From assembly GCA_029747015.1 (NCBI GenBank), contig JAKOGI010002397.1:1-64000 (forward strand): a stretch of 64,000 nucleotides of DNA, read 5' to 3'. Source of the stretch: Carnegiea gigantea. Lineage: Eukaryota > Streptophyta > Magnoliopsida > Caryophyllales > Cactaceae. Shown here in pieces: positions 1 through 12,419 of the stretch. The translations under genes were made by a program, and so were the position numbers. Numbering within the stretch: the first letter of the stretch is position 1; every line of letters starts with the position of its first letter. The notes beneath the pieces are model-generated. The model did not search any database and had not been told where the DNA came from. It saw only the letters and a list, made by a program, of their open reading frames with translations.

Positions 1-639
1 CAGTGACAACATGTTTATGAACATCATCATGAAAACTCCACAGTCGTGCCCACAACATACAAGTCATTCGTGTCAACACTAGGTACATACTTTAGCAAGT
101 AGTTCATATCGAAAATGCGATTACAAGGAGCTTACTTTTCCTATTGCGGGTAGGCAGGGTAGTCAACTTCCCACGAAAGCGCATCGTAGAAGTTCGGCGA
201 ATGCATGAACGCCCATCCTATTGCCTCCTTCTGTGGTGTGGTTGACACATAATTGACATTACAACATAAACCACATTTCAAACTGTGAACCGTAGGCAAA
301 GACATCTCCTTCTCTTACCACTTTACCAGGAAGGTACTTTCTGGCCCCCTTTCCCTGCTGAACTGTCGGTAAGGGATCGTGCACATGGTACTTCTTCTCA
401 TGCAAGTCCCCCACAAACAGCAACCAATGATCGATAATCAGATCAAGCAAGGATATGAACACCTGCGGGAATTCCATATTACTTAGGGAAAGGCTACGTG
501 AAACAGCGCAAGAAGGGGTGTAGGAGGGTGGCATTGGTGACTTACATAGTGAATGGGAGGGTTCGAACCTTTGAGCACAACATCCCATATCCACTTTGGC
601 ACAACGTCCGTCTTCCGGAAAAGTTCCTATAACATTCAC
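1..639 (-). CDS. Ulp1/SENP-like C48 cysteine protease, catalytic region (3' end of gene off the window)
   Basis: Ulp1-type proteases cleave SUMO or SUMO-like conjugates with a His-Asp-Cys triad. Read on the minus strand, the open stretch 259-639 contains DHWLLFVGDLHEKKY followed by HVHDPLP, which fit the catalytic His-Trp and the catalytic Asp block. After a probable intron, positions 31-60 read CGHDCGVFMM (minus strand), the catalytic Cys block; the Cys codon is at 40-42. So all three triad residues are visible. The start of the 259-639 open stretch is probably intronic, and the real exon is shorter. The gene continues past base 1. In plants such genes are often single host genes or are carried by Mutator-like elements; no terminal inverted repeat can be tested here. 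The family call is firm. Whether this is a host gene or a transposon passenger is open. Confidence 0.72.
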
Positions 640-2879
640 TGCCTACCATAAATCGATTGTGTCATATAATGACAATGACCTCCCTACGCATGAACTTTAA
701 TTAACTGACCTTGTTATAGTACTTGAGGAAGACGGACAACTAGCACAGTGTTGGGAGCTTTTGTTGACGTGCATTTTAGTGCCATGCCAAAATAGATGAT
801 GAAGACTGTCCCAATGCAATACTTGCTTGTGTTGTCCCTGTCTCCCTTCTTTAGGACAACATAAATCAATCCCTTCAAGATATCCGCAAAAGCATGGGGG
901 AAACGAGCCTACAACAATTTCACGACTCTGAAACAGTGTTCCACAATTACACTAATAGTTACCGAACAACACATGTACTATATATTTACACAATCACTAT
1001 TCTCTTCGATGCACTTACCAAGCCCTAGGTGTTTTGAAAGTCTTGCAAGTTCAGTGCACCTATGCTAGCAAGTTAACCTCCTCAACCGATAATGGGGCAG
1101 TCACATATGCCGTCAGACACTTCAACATGCACACAACATCCATACATCAACGTGACTATGTTACATAATATCAGGCCACACATGAAAGGTACCAGCAAGT
1201 TTGGAAGTCAACATAAGTGTCATCCAAACCGAAGATCCTAACTGAACATCTCTTACCTCCTGGGACAACAACGGCTGTGGTTCTCCCCCAACTACAAACA
1301 ACCGCTCAACATCAACATCATCAGCCACAACCTGTGCATGCATTCTTGCTGTAACAATATATAACACAACATTAGTCATTACTTCACGTATAACATGCAC
1401 CTATATAAAAGACAACAACAAATCCGTCACAATTCCAACAAGCTAACCTTGGCCACTGCTCCTGATGATACAGCTGTCGTCCGACCTCCACTGTCAGGTG
1501 TCAACCTAATTGGCAACGGGGACAATAGTTCTGCTTTCCTCTTCTTCTTGTCCGCCTTCTTCATCGACTGCGCACTTACGCACCGCAAGTGTGCTACAAT
1601 ATCACCCACTATAGGCTTAGCCCACTACGACATTACCTCATTGGGTTTGTGTACGGAGTACCTCGCACCGCAGCCGGCTTTCGTATCCTGGAACAGCTCT
1701 TCAAGTGTGCCCCAACTGCAGAGGTTCTCTTCGTTGCCTCCTACCTCATGGGTACAATGGGTATGATGCAAGGCTGCTGCACATGCAGATAATTGTGAGC
1801 AGTGCAAACATCCTCACACACTGCTCAGAATAATGCCCCTCCCCTTCCACATTCGTTGCAGATACGTCCCCCCAATTGGTAGCTGAATAATGAAGCCCTC
1901 CTTAGCAACATCATTGTCTTCCTGTTCCTCTGACGATTCCTTGATTGATATCCCCCATCCGCGTTATCCTCTCCTTCCACTACAGGACTGCTCGGGGAGC
2001 TACTGTCCGATGTCATATGCACTTCGTACCCTACAGTGCCCAGCTACGGGGTGGGGGAGGGAAACTCCCCACCCACATCTTTACTCATCGTATGTGCCTC
2101 GCCAACTGCACATCCAACTGTATGTCATGCACTAGGAAATGACTATCACTTTCATGGCTCCCTTGCTCTCCTACAACACACTGTGTAAGCCCCCTTTGTC
2201 ATGCTCCTCATCATCAGCAGCTGCGCTGGCTGCATTCGGGTGCACTTACATCCTTTCCGCCTGTGTGTCCATCTCCTCCCTCACATTATGGGACATCTCA
2301 TGTCCCTCCACAGTGATTGGGCTAGCGCCTTTACTTGGAACGCATCCCGGATTCCCTGTACGAGCACCTGATCCACTCTGACCCTCTTGTAGCCTCAAGT
2401 CCAACTCCTTTTCCTTTTGTCTCCATCTCGCTACCTCCTACCTTACACGATTAATCCGCTCTTCTGCATTTAGCACTCCCTGACGCCAATGGACATCAAC
2501 TTCGGATATCAATAAGTTGAGATGTCTATGATAGTCACGGCATAACATACTAATCTATTTAACATTTTTGAACCGCATCTCCCCTTGCCATCCTCCAAGT
2601 AATGAAAGAACTCAAGCATTGTCATTTAATCCTTAATAACATCCTCACCTACCTTAGTCGTCCAAGGATGCAATACCTGGATAATTTGCAACAATAGAGA
2701 AAATATTGTAACTACATCATCGTGCACACCATCTCATTACTAAATCCAACATCGGGGAAGGCGTAGCCACCCGTCACATGTGCTTCTCTGTTAGGCCTGC
2801 CAGTGGAGCCTCCACATCATATCAGCTACCGTGATCTCTTTTTCCCCAGCTAGCAATCCTCGGATATCATTTACGGTTT

Positions 2880-3314
2880 TACACATCAAACAATGTCGTA
2901 TACTCATAGAACCATACCTGCATTACGAACACAAAAATTTAATATTACATCAACGATTAAAACTAATGTCACCAACAAAAACCACTGACATGTCCACGAA
3001 CGTAATACATTTCGTAAGTCCAGAAATACCTGTGTAAGGACACAAAACCCATTCAACTGAATCTCCGATAACGGACCACTACCAAGCTTCCTCTGCGTGT
3101 CCTCGATGGTCTGCATGACATCCCTCCACACTGCCTCTGCCCACACACACTCCCTAATGTCTCCGGTACATCTGCGTACCCCAATATGTACCAATTGGCT
3201 ACATATGACGATTATGGAAAAAGCACACCGCTCAATACCAACCACGAGTAAAGCCTCAAGAAAATGCCAACCTGATTCTCCCCATTGAACTCCTGGGCGA
3301 GGCTTGCCATACAA
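2880..3314 (-). CDS. Ulp1-like gene, middle exons with a visible 112-bp intron
   Basis: The minus-strand reading 3314 to 3030 ends in IQLNGFCVLTQ. It is followed by a canonical donor CAG|GTATTT (intron 3029-2918) and an acceptor ATGCAG|GTATGG, after which the same phase continues as VWFYEYTTLFDV. The join LTQ|VWFYEYTTLF resembles a segment found upstream of the protease domain in plant Ulp1-like proteins ('NG..LL.QVWFYEHT'), so I regard the intron as real. The part before it has the pattern RRCTGDIRECVWAEAVW, a plausible helical region. The next exon boundary was not fixed: a stop follows FDV unless the donor GTAAAA just downstream is used. The segments between 640 and 2880 contain short charged stretches (for example KKADKKKRKAE near 1550) that fit low-complexity linker exons. 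Confidence 0.55.
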
Positions 3315-3547
3315 TTCACATACTTACGGAAGTATCATGCCTTCTGTCTAGGCCTAGCAACCACCTTCGCTGCCAACCACTCCCGCTTCGACTAATATAT
3401 TTGCTGCCTCACCAACCTCCTCGTCTCTGTCGAGATCTCGAGCCTATTCCAATATACTCTCATCCAAGTGTAGGCAATCCAGTCATTAGTGCCACATGAA
3501 ACAAACTGAATGGAACATGATGCCCTGCTAATATAAAAGCCCTTTCA

Positions 3548-4261
3548 TCAAGGCACCCAATATTTCACAAGTGCAAGGGTCAAGTGCTGGTCCATCTCCA
3601 TCCCACCATACTCCAAAGCAGCCCTAAACATAGTACCCCTTACCGCATCCTTGTGGAAATCATCTAATGTCACATTCAGTTTAACCAAGCTGCCCAACAT
3701 GCACCTAGACCTTAGGATGACATTAGCATCATCCACATCAAACGCCACCCTCACCACTCTATCCATTCCATGCAAATGGTGAGTGACCTCTTTCTTAGTA
3801 CGAACGTATTTCCTACCATCTGTTTGCACCCCTTCCTCAGATGATCCTTCCTCATATTCTAATACCTCCCACTCTGACTCATTCTCCTCATCACTGCCTA
3901 GTGCTTCCCATCTCCTCGCTTCCACATCTGACGCATCCTTGATTGATACTGAAGTTTGACTTTCCTCATCGCCCTACTCCTCCTCAACTGCCACTCTATG
4001 GTGTTTAGCCCTCATCGTACTTTCTGCTGCATGCAGCCTACATTGTCCTCCCCTTTGTTCAGGTTCCATGACATCCTTCCCCAATGACTTGCGCCTGCCT
4101 GACCCCTCTGCCCTCTTTCTCTTCTCCCTCACTTCCTGCCACCTATCACCCTTCTTGTTCAACACCTCCTTCCCACACACCCTCTTTGACTTTGTCCTGG
4201 ATGAAGTCCTGTCACCCTTCTGTGACTCGCCATCCTTCACAACTACAAAAGCACCATGCAA
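3548..4261 (-). CDS. Ulp1-like gene, N-terminal exons: basic stretch, acidic stretch and conserved helical domain
   Basis: Two minus-strand open stretches lie upstream of the protease exons. 4261-3974 (95 codons from ATG) is strongly basic (KSKRVCGKEV, REKRKRAEGSGRRK) and could hold a nuclear signal. 3925-3548 opens with an acidic run (GSDEENESEWEVLEYEEGSSEE). It then has RSRCMLGSLVKLNVTLDDFH, a region of the form R-S/C-x-L-x-x-L-V-x-L-(9-10)-A-V-x-G-x-x-F that I associate with the N-terminal domain of transposon-borne and related plant Ulp1 proteins, and it ends ALVKYWVP. The two stretches are in adjacent frames with a stop or short intron between 3974 and 3925. Order and strand agree with one gene running from about 4.3 kb to below base 1. 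No start codon can be proved. Confidence 0.5.
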
Positions 4262-5460
4262 AAATTACATTGTCTCGACCGCCCAAAACTCTACTTCAAT
4301 AATACATAAAACTAATAACTCACAACAATGCATTTGCTTCCACTTACACAAATATTCATCCAAGGATAACATCATTCACTAAAGTGAGATAACAAATGCA
4401 ACATGCATTAGTCTGAAAACATCCTATGAAGACACCAGCAGTCATCCCAGGTTAGCACCATGCACAAAAACGGGATGATAACTATTGATTCTCACACAAC
4501 CCCTACAACTAAGCTACAATAGATGATCACTGCAACCCATCTTCCTTTATCAACCTACCCATTCAGAGTCATGCCCCAACCTCCCACCCATGTATAAATT
4601 ACACTATATTGCACACATGCATGATTACATCAACCTTAACATTTGACAGATAAGTATACACACACCCACATACGAGCCCTAACTCCGTCACCACTTATAG
4701 ACAAACTGAGAATAACATTTTGCATCATTCGCTGTTAGTAACGTTAACATCACCACAATAACCACAATTTTGCCCACTCAACTACATCAACCCCATCACC
4801 CCACAATACATACATGTTCAGCCCTAAATTTATCATATTTCAACCCCAACCAATGTGCACACCTCCCACATTTTGAACTAAGGATTTTCCCATGCTCAAT
4901 CAAAATTGCATGCTCATGTCAATATATAACCACGAATCCATCCTCCCACCAACAGTACTTGCTTGAACAAGCAAACAAAAACGCTTCAATAACAAAAACC
5001 TAAAACACAAATCACACTTACCGTTGTTGGGCCACCGCCGATGAAACCGCCCGTCCCGCCCTTTTGTGTTCGCTGCTATATGCAACCACTGCCACCACCG
5101 TACTCGGCAGACTCCCCGGTAATGTTTGCACCATCCTCTTCTTCCAATCTTTCCTTACTCACCTTCCTCTCCTCCCCAACCGCCCAACACTCCTCTTCTT
5201 TCTCTTCAATTAATTGAAGCCAAACTGCAATTCAATTTTTCCATGCTCATTCCGTTTAGCATATATGGAAGGGAAACTTCATCACCTCACACAGACAACT
5301 TAGACACAAGTCAAACTGGTGTCAGCCTTGTCCTCATACAGAGACATTTAAGTGCAAAACCAATGCTATGGGATGTGCAACTTCAAGAGCAACACGTTTA
5401 TGTAATTTTGCCTAATCAATATTGCGCAAATGGATATAAATTGGGCAAGTGGTTATTCTA
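4262..5460. other. C-rich upstream region of the Ulp1-like gene, no gene recognised
   Basis: The plus strand here continues the C-rich, G-poor composition of the protease gene until about 5200, then turns AT-rich. Open stretches on either strand (for example 4770-5003 and 5126-5461) show no family motif and have the composition of the background. The region would hold the promoter and 5' leader of the minus-strand gene. I see no clear terminal inverted repeat at the composition change. Confidence 0.4.
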
Positions 5461-7246
5461 GAACCATTTTTGGGAGAAGGGTTCTAATATGACAAATTGA
5501 TCATTATTTGAAGTTCTTTTTTCTTGTGTTAGGTTTTTTTTTTTCTGTTTTAATGATTTTGAAAATTTGAGAAGAACCCATGAGCTGAAGAGTAGTTGAT
5601 GGGAATAGGCCATTAGTTGTAGTTGATCTTCATTTCTTTTTTTTAAAATTAGAGCTAATCTTAATTTCGAGTGCTCTTTAGATGGTTGGTGTAAGGGGTT
5701 TAAAAATTGGATAGTTTGGGGTGTGGTTTTTTTTTTTTTTTTTTGGTGGCAACTGGTAGATTTCTTTTTTTTAAGCAAGTGATTGAGCAGAATCTTCATA
5801 TTCATAACATCCTGATCGATCACCAATAAAAAGAAAAATACAATTCCTTCTTTTTTTGGGGAATGGGGGTTCTCCTATTTTTATTTAGACTCGAATTAAA
5901 TAAGGTTTGCGTTTATCATAATTAATTGGAAGTACTGTTGGATCACTTCATATTATGAACAACGTTTGCGTAGCTGTTCAGTTTCAACATACATGACTGA
6001 AAGCATGGAGTGAATCACTAGTAAATGGATTGTAATATATAAATATAATTTTCCTATTTAGAGTATATGTACAAACATAAATTAGCTCTATAATAGACAA
6101 AATAGAGTATATTACTAGTACATGATTGAATGAATAGAGCAAAATACAATGAATAAATAAGATTGATGGAACCCCTCCCTCCCCCCGCCCTCACACGACC
6201 CCCTCCCTCCCCCCAAAAAGAAATCCCTCAAGCCTTGATCCAAGATTTTTCATTGATCATACACTTAAAAATGACAGATGTCTCCTCACTTGTTAGACTG
6301 TGTGACCATATTGCATAACCATTAAACTCTTTATGATCTATTGGCTCTTGGACCATAACATTTGTATTCACCATAGCACACTGTACTGTTTCATTAAAAA
6401 AATCCAATGATTAGGTGCTGATTAGTGCATCTAGTTTCAAAATAAAATATAAGAAAAAAATATTATAATGATCACCCTTGACTTTCCATATCTATCTATC
6501 TATCTACAATTTGTTAGAACACTAGGTCAAAACTTAGAAGTGGCTGCATACCTAAGAGTGGAGGGTTTACCCCAATCATGCCATGCATCCCTGAGGCATC
6601 ACCGCATTGGACATGTTAGTTCTTATAAATAGCAAGCTAGAGAAAGGACCCCAAGGCCTCCATAGACTGCAACTTTTGAAGCCAGTGAGTTGAAAAGGGG
6701 GCAAATAGATGTATCCTGTTACTGCATGATAGTTTATTAAAAGAATTTGCTTATATTCACTGGATTCTAAAGTTAAAAGGAAAGTTGTTGGATTTTTTTC
6801 CCCAAAACTATCCAAAAAGTAGACAATAGCCATCAAACTTTATAAATTAACTATATCTTAAGTTTCTCTTCCATAGAGCCGTTCTAATTATAAAACAAAA
6901 AAAGAAATTATTTTACACACTGGCTAGAAGTACCCAGAATGAAGCTTATAATGCTCAAAGAATGAACTTATGTACCTAACAAGAATGAATTTTATTCTTT
7001 AGAGTGTGTGTAAAGGTAAACATCAATTTAGGCTAGATTTGAACTTAGGTACCTAACAAGAATTTTCAAAAGCTTTACTAGTCGACTTAAGTAACATCCA
7101 CCTCAAAGCATGAAGTTTATGGCGTATTGTGTTTCGTCCACTTTTCCCATAATACACTTTGAGAATTAAAGTTGTTTCCAAACTATTTGCAATTTATTGA
7201 TATGCTTATCACGTGTATCTCTGATTTACTAAAGTTGATGTTGGCG

Positions 7247-7281
<35 letters not shown>

Positions 7282-7740
7282 ATTGTTGTTGTTGTTGTTG
7301 TTGTTGGTGCCATGTGGGTTTAGAGTAAATAGTATAAATTTAGAAAATGCTAAAAACTTCTTTCAACAACTAAATATGTGAAAAGCTTTTGCCATAAAAT
7401 AGTGAATGACGAAGTCGTTGCATACCTCTTTAGGTGCGACATGAATGACACAAGGAGTAAATATAACGCTTGCAGAGCTATTATTCCATTCACCTAATGA
7501 TAGTAAACAAATACGTTGAGTATATGAGCACTATTTATTCAAGTAATGGATAGAGAATTGGTAATGTTACTTCACATAAAAGAGAAACTACTTATAATCC
7601 ATAACATACAATCTTTTTTTAAAAATAGGAGAAAACACTAAGAGTTTCATTAGCAACTCTAGCTAATTACAGGATCAATTACGCATATGAAAGGAGGCAA
7701 AGCAAACAAACGTGAGTGCAGAAAATAAAATTTTTTTTAA
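5461..7740. other. AT-rich intergenic DNA with simple repeats
   Basis: No coding region or element end is recognised. The stretch holds T-runs near 5527-5542 and 5728-5745, a C-rich block of CCCTC-type repeats at about 6173-6215, a short (ATCT)n at about 6489-6506 and an interrupted (GTT)n at 7245-7306. Open frames here are short or follow the simple repeats. Confidence 0.6.
7245..7306. repeat. (GTT)n microsatellite, interrupted once
   Basis: About twenty GTT units with one TAT interruption near 7281. It produces a leucine-run open frame that is not a gene. Confidence 0.95.
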
Positions 7741-7754
7741 AACCAATGAACATC

Positions 7755-8352
7755 TGTCATGTGGAAAAATTCAATATCTTTATTTCGGCCAATTACGACA
7801 CGCCACATGTTAAATTAATTATGATGTCCCATTAAATTAAATATTTAATGGAAATGTGTTGCCGCCAATTAAAAAGTGGCATGAATGATAAGAAGGAAAA
7901 TTCTTTTAATAGAGATAAGAAGGAAAATTTTAACTCTGACTTCTCTATAAAAAGGGAGCTACCCCCCATTCAGGGGTCGACATTTTAGAAGAACTCACAA
8001 GAGCTCAAGAATTTCTCTAAAAAAAGACAACAAGCACAATCAAAGCACGTGCCGTCTACCATCAAAGATCAAAGAAAACTTATATTGATTGAGATCAAGC
8101 CTCTTCAGTCCTCTCTCAAACTTCATTGAAGTTCATTCAAAGGAAGTCAAATCAATCAACTTGATCGGGATTCAAGTCACTGACCCTCTTTCGAGTACAA
8201 ATTGGAGATCGAATCAAAGGAATTATTTATTTGTTTACTTGTAACAAATACACGGAGATTGTGCCTATACATTCTTTAATATGAATACAAAAATTTAATT
8301 TGTAACTCAATTTCTTGTTTAATTTATTTTAGGCGCGAAATTTGTATTTACA
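7755..8352 (+). repeat. Probable remnant or solo LTR (type unassigned)
   Basis: The stretch has an LTR-like layout on the plus strand: TGTCATGTGG near 7755, a TATA-type box (CTCTATAAAAAGGG) at about 7943-7956, a purine/AC-rich presumed leader, a region with AATACAAAAATTT near 8283-8296, and an end near TTTACA at 8352. The boundaries are guesses. The five bases on each side (ACATC and GTGAG) do not match, so no target duplication supports them. It could also be an old promoter region of a lost gene. Confidence 0.35.
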
Positions 8353-8891
8353 GTGAGCTTATAGTGTTTTTCACGTATACTTTTAAACTCTAAGAACAAT
8401 CTAGATACAAGACATAAGACTGGTGAACTTCCTACATTCTCTAGTGAAATTACAAGGTTAGCAAAAGATGAAAACACAAAATTGTTAGATCCTAAAATCG
8501 CTGGTTTGTTGTGGGGGGGGGGGGGGGACACCATAATCACACACCCGCAATACTTACCACACAAATAACCACAATTTTAAAAGCCCGAGATCACCAATGT
8601 AGGTGCTAAAAGCACTCCTCTTCCCTCGAAAGAAAACTCATATAGGTGATGTAATCCAATTCATTTGTATCATCCGGAGCTCTGATATGGCATTTCTCAT
8701 GCACAAGTTAAACCATGACCCATAACCTACGATCAAGAGACCCTTTTGGAGATGCCAGACTCCTCACAAGGCATCACGCTAGAAGTGACTTCCCACCCCA
8801 TTGTAGGACTTCAGGGTTTCCGTTATAACAAGGCATATTTACGGCAAGTCCTGTGCCTAGAGGAAATGCCTTGCAATCTCGTATTCCTTAT
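8353..8891. other. Intergenic DNA flanking the nested retrotransposon block
   Basis: There is no recognised gene. It holds a run of fifteen or so G residues at about 8513-8527. The open frame 8746-9045 crosses into the following LTR and has no family features. The last five bases, CTTAT (8887-8891), are the left target-site duplication of the outer element. Confidence 0.6.
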
Positions 8892-10333
8892 TGATGAACC
8901 TCCATTTGTACTATTTTTTAAACCCTGTTTGACTATTCCTCCCCCATTTTCACATTTAATTGTGTTAAGGAATGGTCAAATCGGCCTCCTTTTGCATACT
9001 TTTAACTCATATAACATCTTTCGATATTTTCAGGAACTCTATTGAAGAAACAGAAAGATGAACAGCATTTAGCAGAAAGGAGTGCCAAGAAGGCGAGAAA
9101 AGCTATGAAAAAGCGTCGCACGGAAGCCCCGGAGAATCGGACACACGCGACATGCGCGACCGCGAAGAACTCGAAAACTTGAAACTCGACCCGCCACATG
9201 GCACGGCCTTACCGTGCCCGCGTGGCACGTGCCCCCCGCCCCCCCCCCCCATTTGCCAGACGTGGCCGTTCCCCAAATGGCTTTGGGGCGATTCTTCCCA
9301 GAATTTGGGCACGGTGGTGGCCGTGCATCTGGCACGACCGGAAGCCCCTGTTCCGCGACGCCGATTTAAATTTTCCTTTCGTCGCTGTTTTGATAAGGAC
9401 ATTCGTTTTGCCTTAATTTCACGTTCAGTTTTCCCCTCAGTCATCTCAGAACTCTCTTTAGTCGATTTTAGGTTCAGTTTAGAGTTTATCTTGACGCTCA
9501 TTGGTTGTATTTTGGGATGTAAGTTCGATTCTGCTTCGAGTTTATACACTTAAATTCCAGTTTCTTGCCCTCATTTTCTTCTCTCGCTGTTTTTGATTGT
9601 TTTAGAGTTTGGTTATCATGATTGTTGGATTGATTGTTGCGATTGTTGCATTAAACATGATTGTAGGCTAAATCCCTCAACTTAGGTTGGAATTGACGCC
9701 GAATATGTATAGTTGAATCTTGTGCTGGCCCAATCCCTGCTCCCCCTTCGTTGTGCAACTATGAATTCTGCTATGCACGCCACATGCTCTATGAAATGCT
9801 CAAAAGAATATTCATCCTTTTTATTGAGGTTTAGGGGAGCGTTGAGAGACGAAACCTTTACCTAGTGCGTCTTAGTAGACGATTGAGGTTTTAACATGAA
9901 AATAGTTAGGATTCTAATCGGGATTTAAAATTGTAGATCTTGTAATCCTTCGACTCTTAGTTCCATGAAAATAGGCGACTATAGTTTTAGGATTAGTCTT
10001 CGGTCCTTGAGAGAGGGAAGAGATGTGCTTATTTGATAATTTATCCATTCATGATGCATGCCTGGGAAATGTTTGGTAGGGCTAGTAATTGATTCGCTAG
10101 CATATTTGTGCTGTTAATTCCAACCTGAGTGTTTTCTATTCTGCTGTTTATTTCATCTTTAAATCGTTATTGTTTCCCTTAGTTTAATCCCAAAACTCCA
10201 ACTGTGACTGCCTAGCTTGAGTGGTCTAATTAGTTCTGGTAGTTGAAGCCAAGTTTCCTGTGGATTCGACCCGTACTTGCGGGTTGCTAGCTACAGCTAT
10301 GCCGTGCACTTGCGGTAATTAAAACTGCTAACA
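8892..10333 (+). repeat. 5' LTR of outer Athila-like element
   Basis: The LTR is 1442 bp, TG...CA, with ends TGATGAACC and GCTAACA. It contains a GC-rich block at about 9186-9352 with broken GGCAC...GTGCC inverted repeats and a C-run at 9237-9250. It looks more diverged than its partner at 33322-34737. Open frames across the GC-rich block on both strands are not conserved as proteins. Confidence 0.93.
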
Positions 10334-10337
10334 AGTT

Positions 10338-10357
10338 TTTGGCACCGTTGCCGGGGA
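10338..10357 (+). promoter_or_regulatory. Primer binding site, tRNA-Asp type
   Basis: TGGCACCGTTGCCGGGGA lies a few bases after the 5' LTR. Athila/Tat Gypsy elements use tRNA-Asp, whose complement is TGGCGCCGTTGCCGGGGA. Here GCGCC has become GCACC, a CpG decay. The sister copy keeps GGCGCC. Confidence 0.85.
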
Positions 10358-10492
10358 ATTTGCGCCCTTCAATATTAGAATCGGTTAGCGGACTCTAGTC
10401 TAGGCTTTTTCTTTTCCTGTTTCTCTCCTCTTCGTTTCCCCCTCCCCCATTTGTGCTTGAAACCGTTTACGCCCTGGTGATGTTGGTTTTGT

Positions 10493-11017
10493 ATGCGTAG
10501 GCGTAGCCAAAGGGATCAACCACTTGCTCCTTTTGACCCAGAAATCAAAGCCACCGCCCGAAGGCAAAGCAGTGCAAGAAAGAGGCACCAAGCACAAGTC
10601 ATAATGGCTGAGCAAGATCATCGAGTGTTGTGAGATTATGCCCTCCCTCAAGCATCGGGCATAACCTTTTCCATCGTTAGCCCCGCCATCGAGGCTAACA
10701 ATTTCGAGCTCAGCCCCGCACGGATTACTTTTGTGGAGAGGGAGCAACTCGGCGGGCTCCCCTCGGAAAACCCTAACGTACACCTTCACAGATTCCTAGC
10801 GCAGTGTGATACCATCAAGCTGAACGGGGTGTCCACCGATGCAATCCGCCTACGGCTTTTTCCCCTCTCACTACGGGATAGAGCCAGCGACTGGCTACAG
10901 AACGAGGAGCCCAACTCGTTCAACACTTGGGAAGTACTCTCACAGGCATTCCTTAGCAAGTACTTCCCGCCTGGCAAGACTACCAAGCTGAGGACAGACA
11001 TCACCTCCTTTGCCCAG
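10493..11017 (+). pseudogene. gag: Outer element gag, N-terminal part
   Basis: This is capsid/nucleocapsid precursor of the Athila-type Retrotrans_gag family. The ATG at 10493 opens MRRRSQRDQPLAPFDPEI, matching the sister copy. A TGA at about 10630 replaces the CGA seen in the sister, so the N-terminus is broken. Downstream the frame reads LRLFPLSLRDRASDWLQNEE and FNTWEVLSQAFLSKYFPP, the core of the gag domain. The frame stops at ITSFAQ, where the inverted copy is inserted. It resumes in phase at 18392. Confidence 0.85.
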
Positions 11018-12419
11018 TGTTAGCAGTTCTAATTACCGCAAGTGCACGACGTAGTTGTAGCTAGCAACCGGCAAGTACGGGTCGAATCCACAGGAAACTT
11101 GGCTTCAACTACCAGAACTAATTAGACCACTCAAGCTAGGCAGTCACAGTTGGAGTTCTGGGATTAAACTAAGGGAAACAATAACGATTTAAAGATGAAA
11201 TAAACAGCAGAATAGAAAACACCCAGGTTGGAATTAACAGCACAAATATGCTAGCGAATCAATTACTAGCCCTACCAAACATCTCCCAGGCATGCATCAT
11301 GAATGGATAAATTGTCAAATAAGCACATCTCCTCCCTCTCTCAAGGGCCGAAGACTAATCCTAAAACTATAGTCGCCTATTTTCATGGGACTAAGAGTCG
11401 AAGGATTACAAGATCTACAATTTCAAATCCCGATTAGAATCCTAACTATTTTCATGTTAAATTCCCAATCGTCTGCTAAGACGCACTAGGTAAAGGTTTC
11501 GTCTCTCAACGCTCCCCTAAACCTCAATAAAAAGGATGAATGTTCTTTCGAGCATTTCATCGAGCATGTGGCGTGCATAGTAGAATTCATAGTTGCACAA
11601 CGAAGGGGGAGTAGGGATTGGGCCAGTACAAGATTCAACTACACATATTCGGCGTCAATCCCAACCTAAGTTGAGGGATTTAGCCTACAGTCATGTTTAA
11701 TGCAACAATCACAACAATCAATCCAACAATCATGATAACCACACTCTAAAACAACCAAAAACAAGCGAGAGAAGAAAAGAGGGCAAGAACCTGGAATTAA
11801 TTGTATAAACTGAAGGTAGAATCGAACTCCAATCCCAAAATTACAATCCAAGAGCGTCAAGATTAAACTAAAACTGAACCTAAAATCGCCTAAAGAGAGT
11901 TTTGAGAGAAAACTGAACGTGAAATTAAGCGTCAAAACTGAATGTCCTTCAAAACAGCCCCGAAGGAAAATTTAAGTCGCGTCGCGGAACAGGGGTGGCA
12001 CGGTCGTGCCAGACGGCACATCACCACCGTGCCAAATTTCTGGAGAATCGCCAAAGCCGTTTTGGGGACGTGGCACAGCCACACCGTGCCACGCGGCATG
12101 GTCAGGCCGTGCCATGTGGCGGCCGGTTCAAGTTTTCGGTTCTTCGCGGTTTGCCCTGTCGCGTGTGTTCGATTCTCCGGGACTTCCGTGCGATGCTTTT
12201 TCATAGCTTTTCTCGCCTTCTTGGCATCCCTTTCTGCTAAATATTGTTCATCTTTCCGTCTTTTCAATAAAGTTCCTGAAAATATCGAAAGATGTTATAT
12301 GAGTGAAAGGTACACAAAAGGAGGCCGATTTGACCCTCCCTTAACGCAATTGAATGTGAAAACAGGGGAGGAAATGGGTCAAACAGGGGTTAAAAATAGT
12401 ACAAAATAGAGGTTCATCA
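11018..12419 (-). repeat. 3' LTR of inner Athila-like element
   Basis: The LTR is 1402 bp and reads TGTTAGCAG...GAGGTTCATCA on the plus strand. It contains the palindromic word TGGCACGGTCGTGCCA at 11996-12011 and a second GGCAC...GTGCC cluster at about 12065-12120. Confidence 0.95.

Noticed and set aside
7172..7381. 69-codon open frame with a leucine run
   Set aside because: It is a translation of the (GTT)n repeat.
9103..9553. Overlapping open frames of 88-148 codons on both strands in the Athila-like LTR
   Set aside because: They track the GC-rich palindromic block. Equivalents in the other LTRs (11942-12409, 17906-18376, 33332-33730) differ in frame and content as decaying DNA does.
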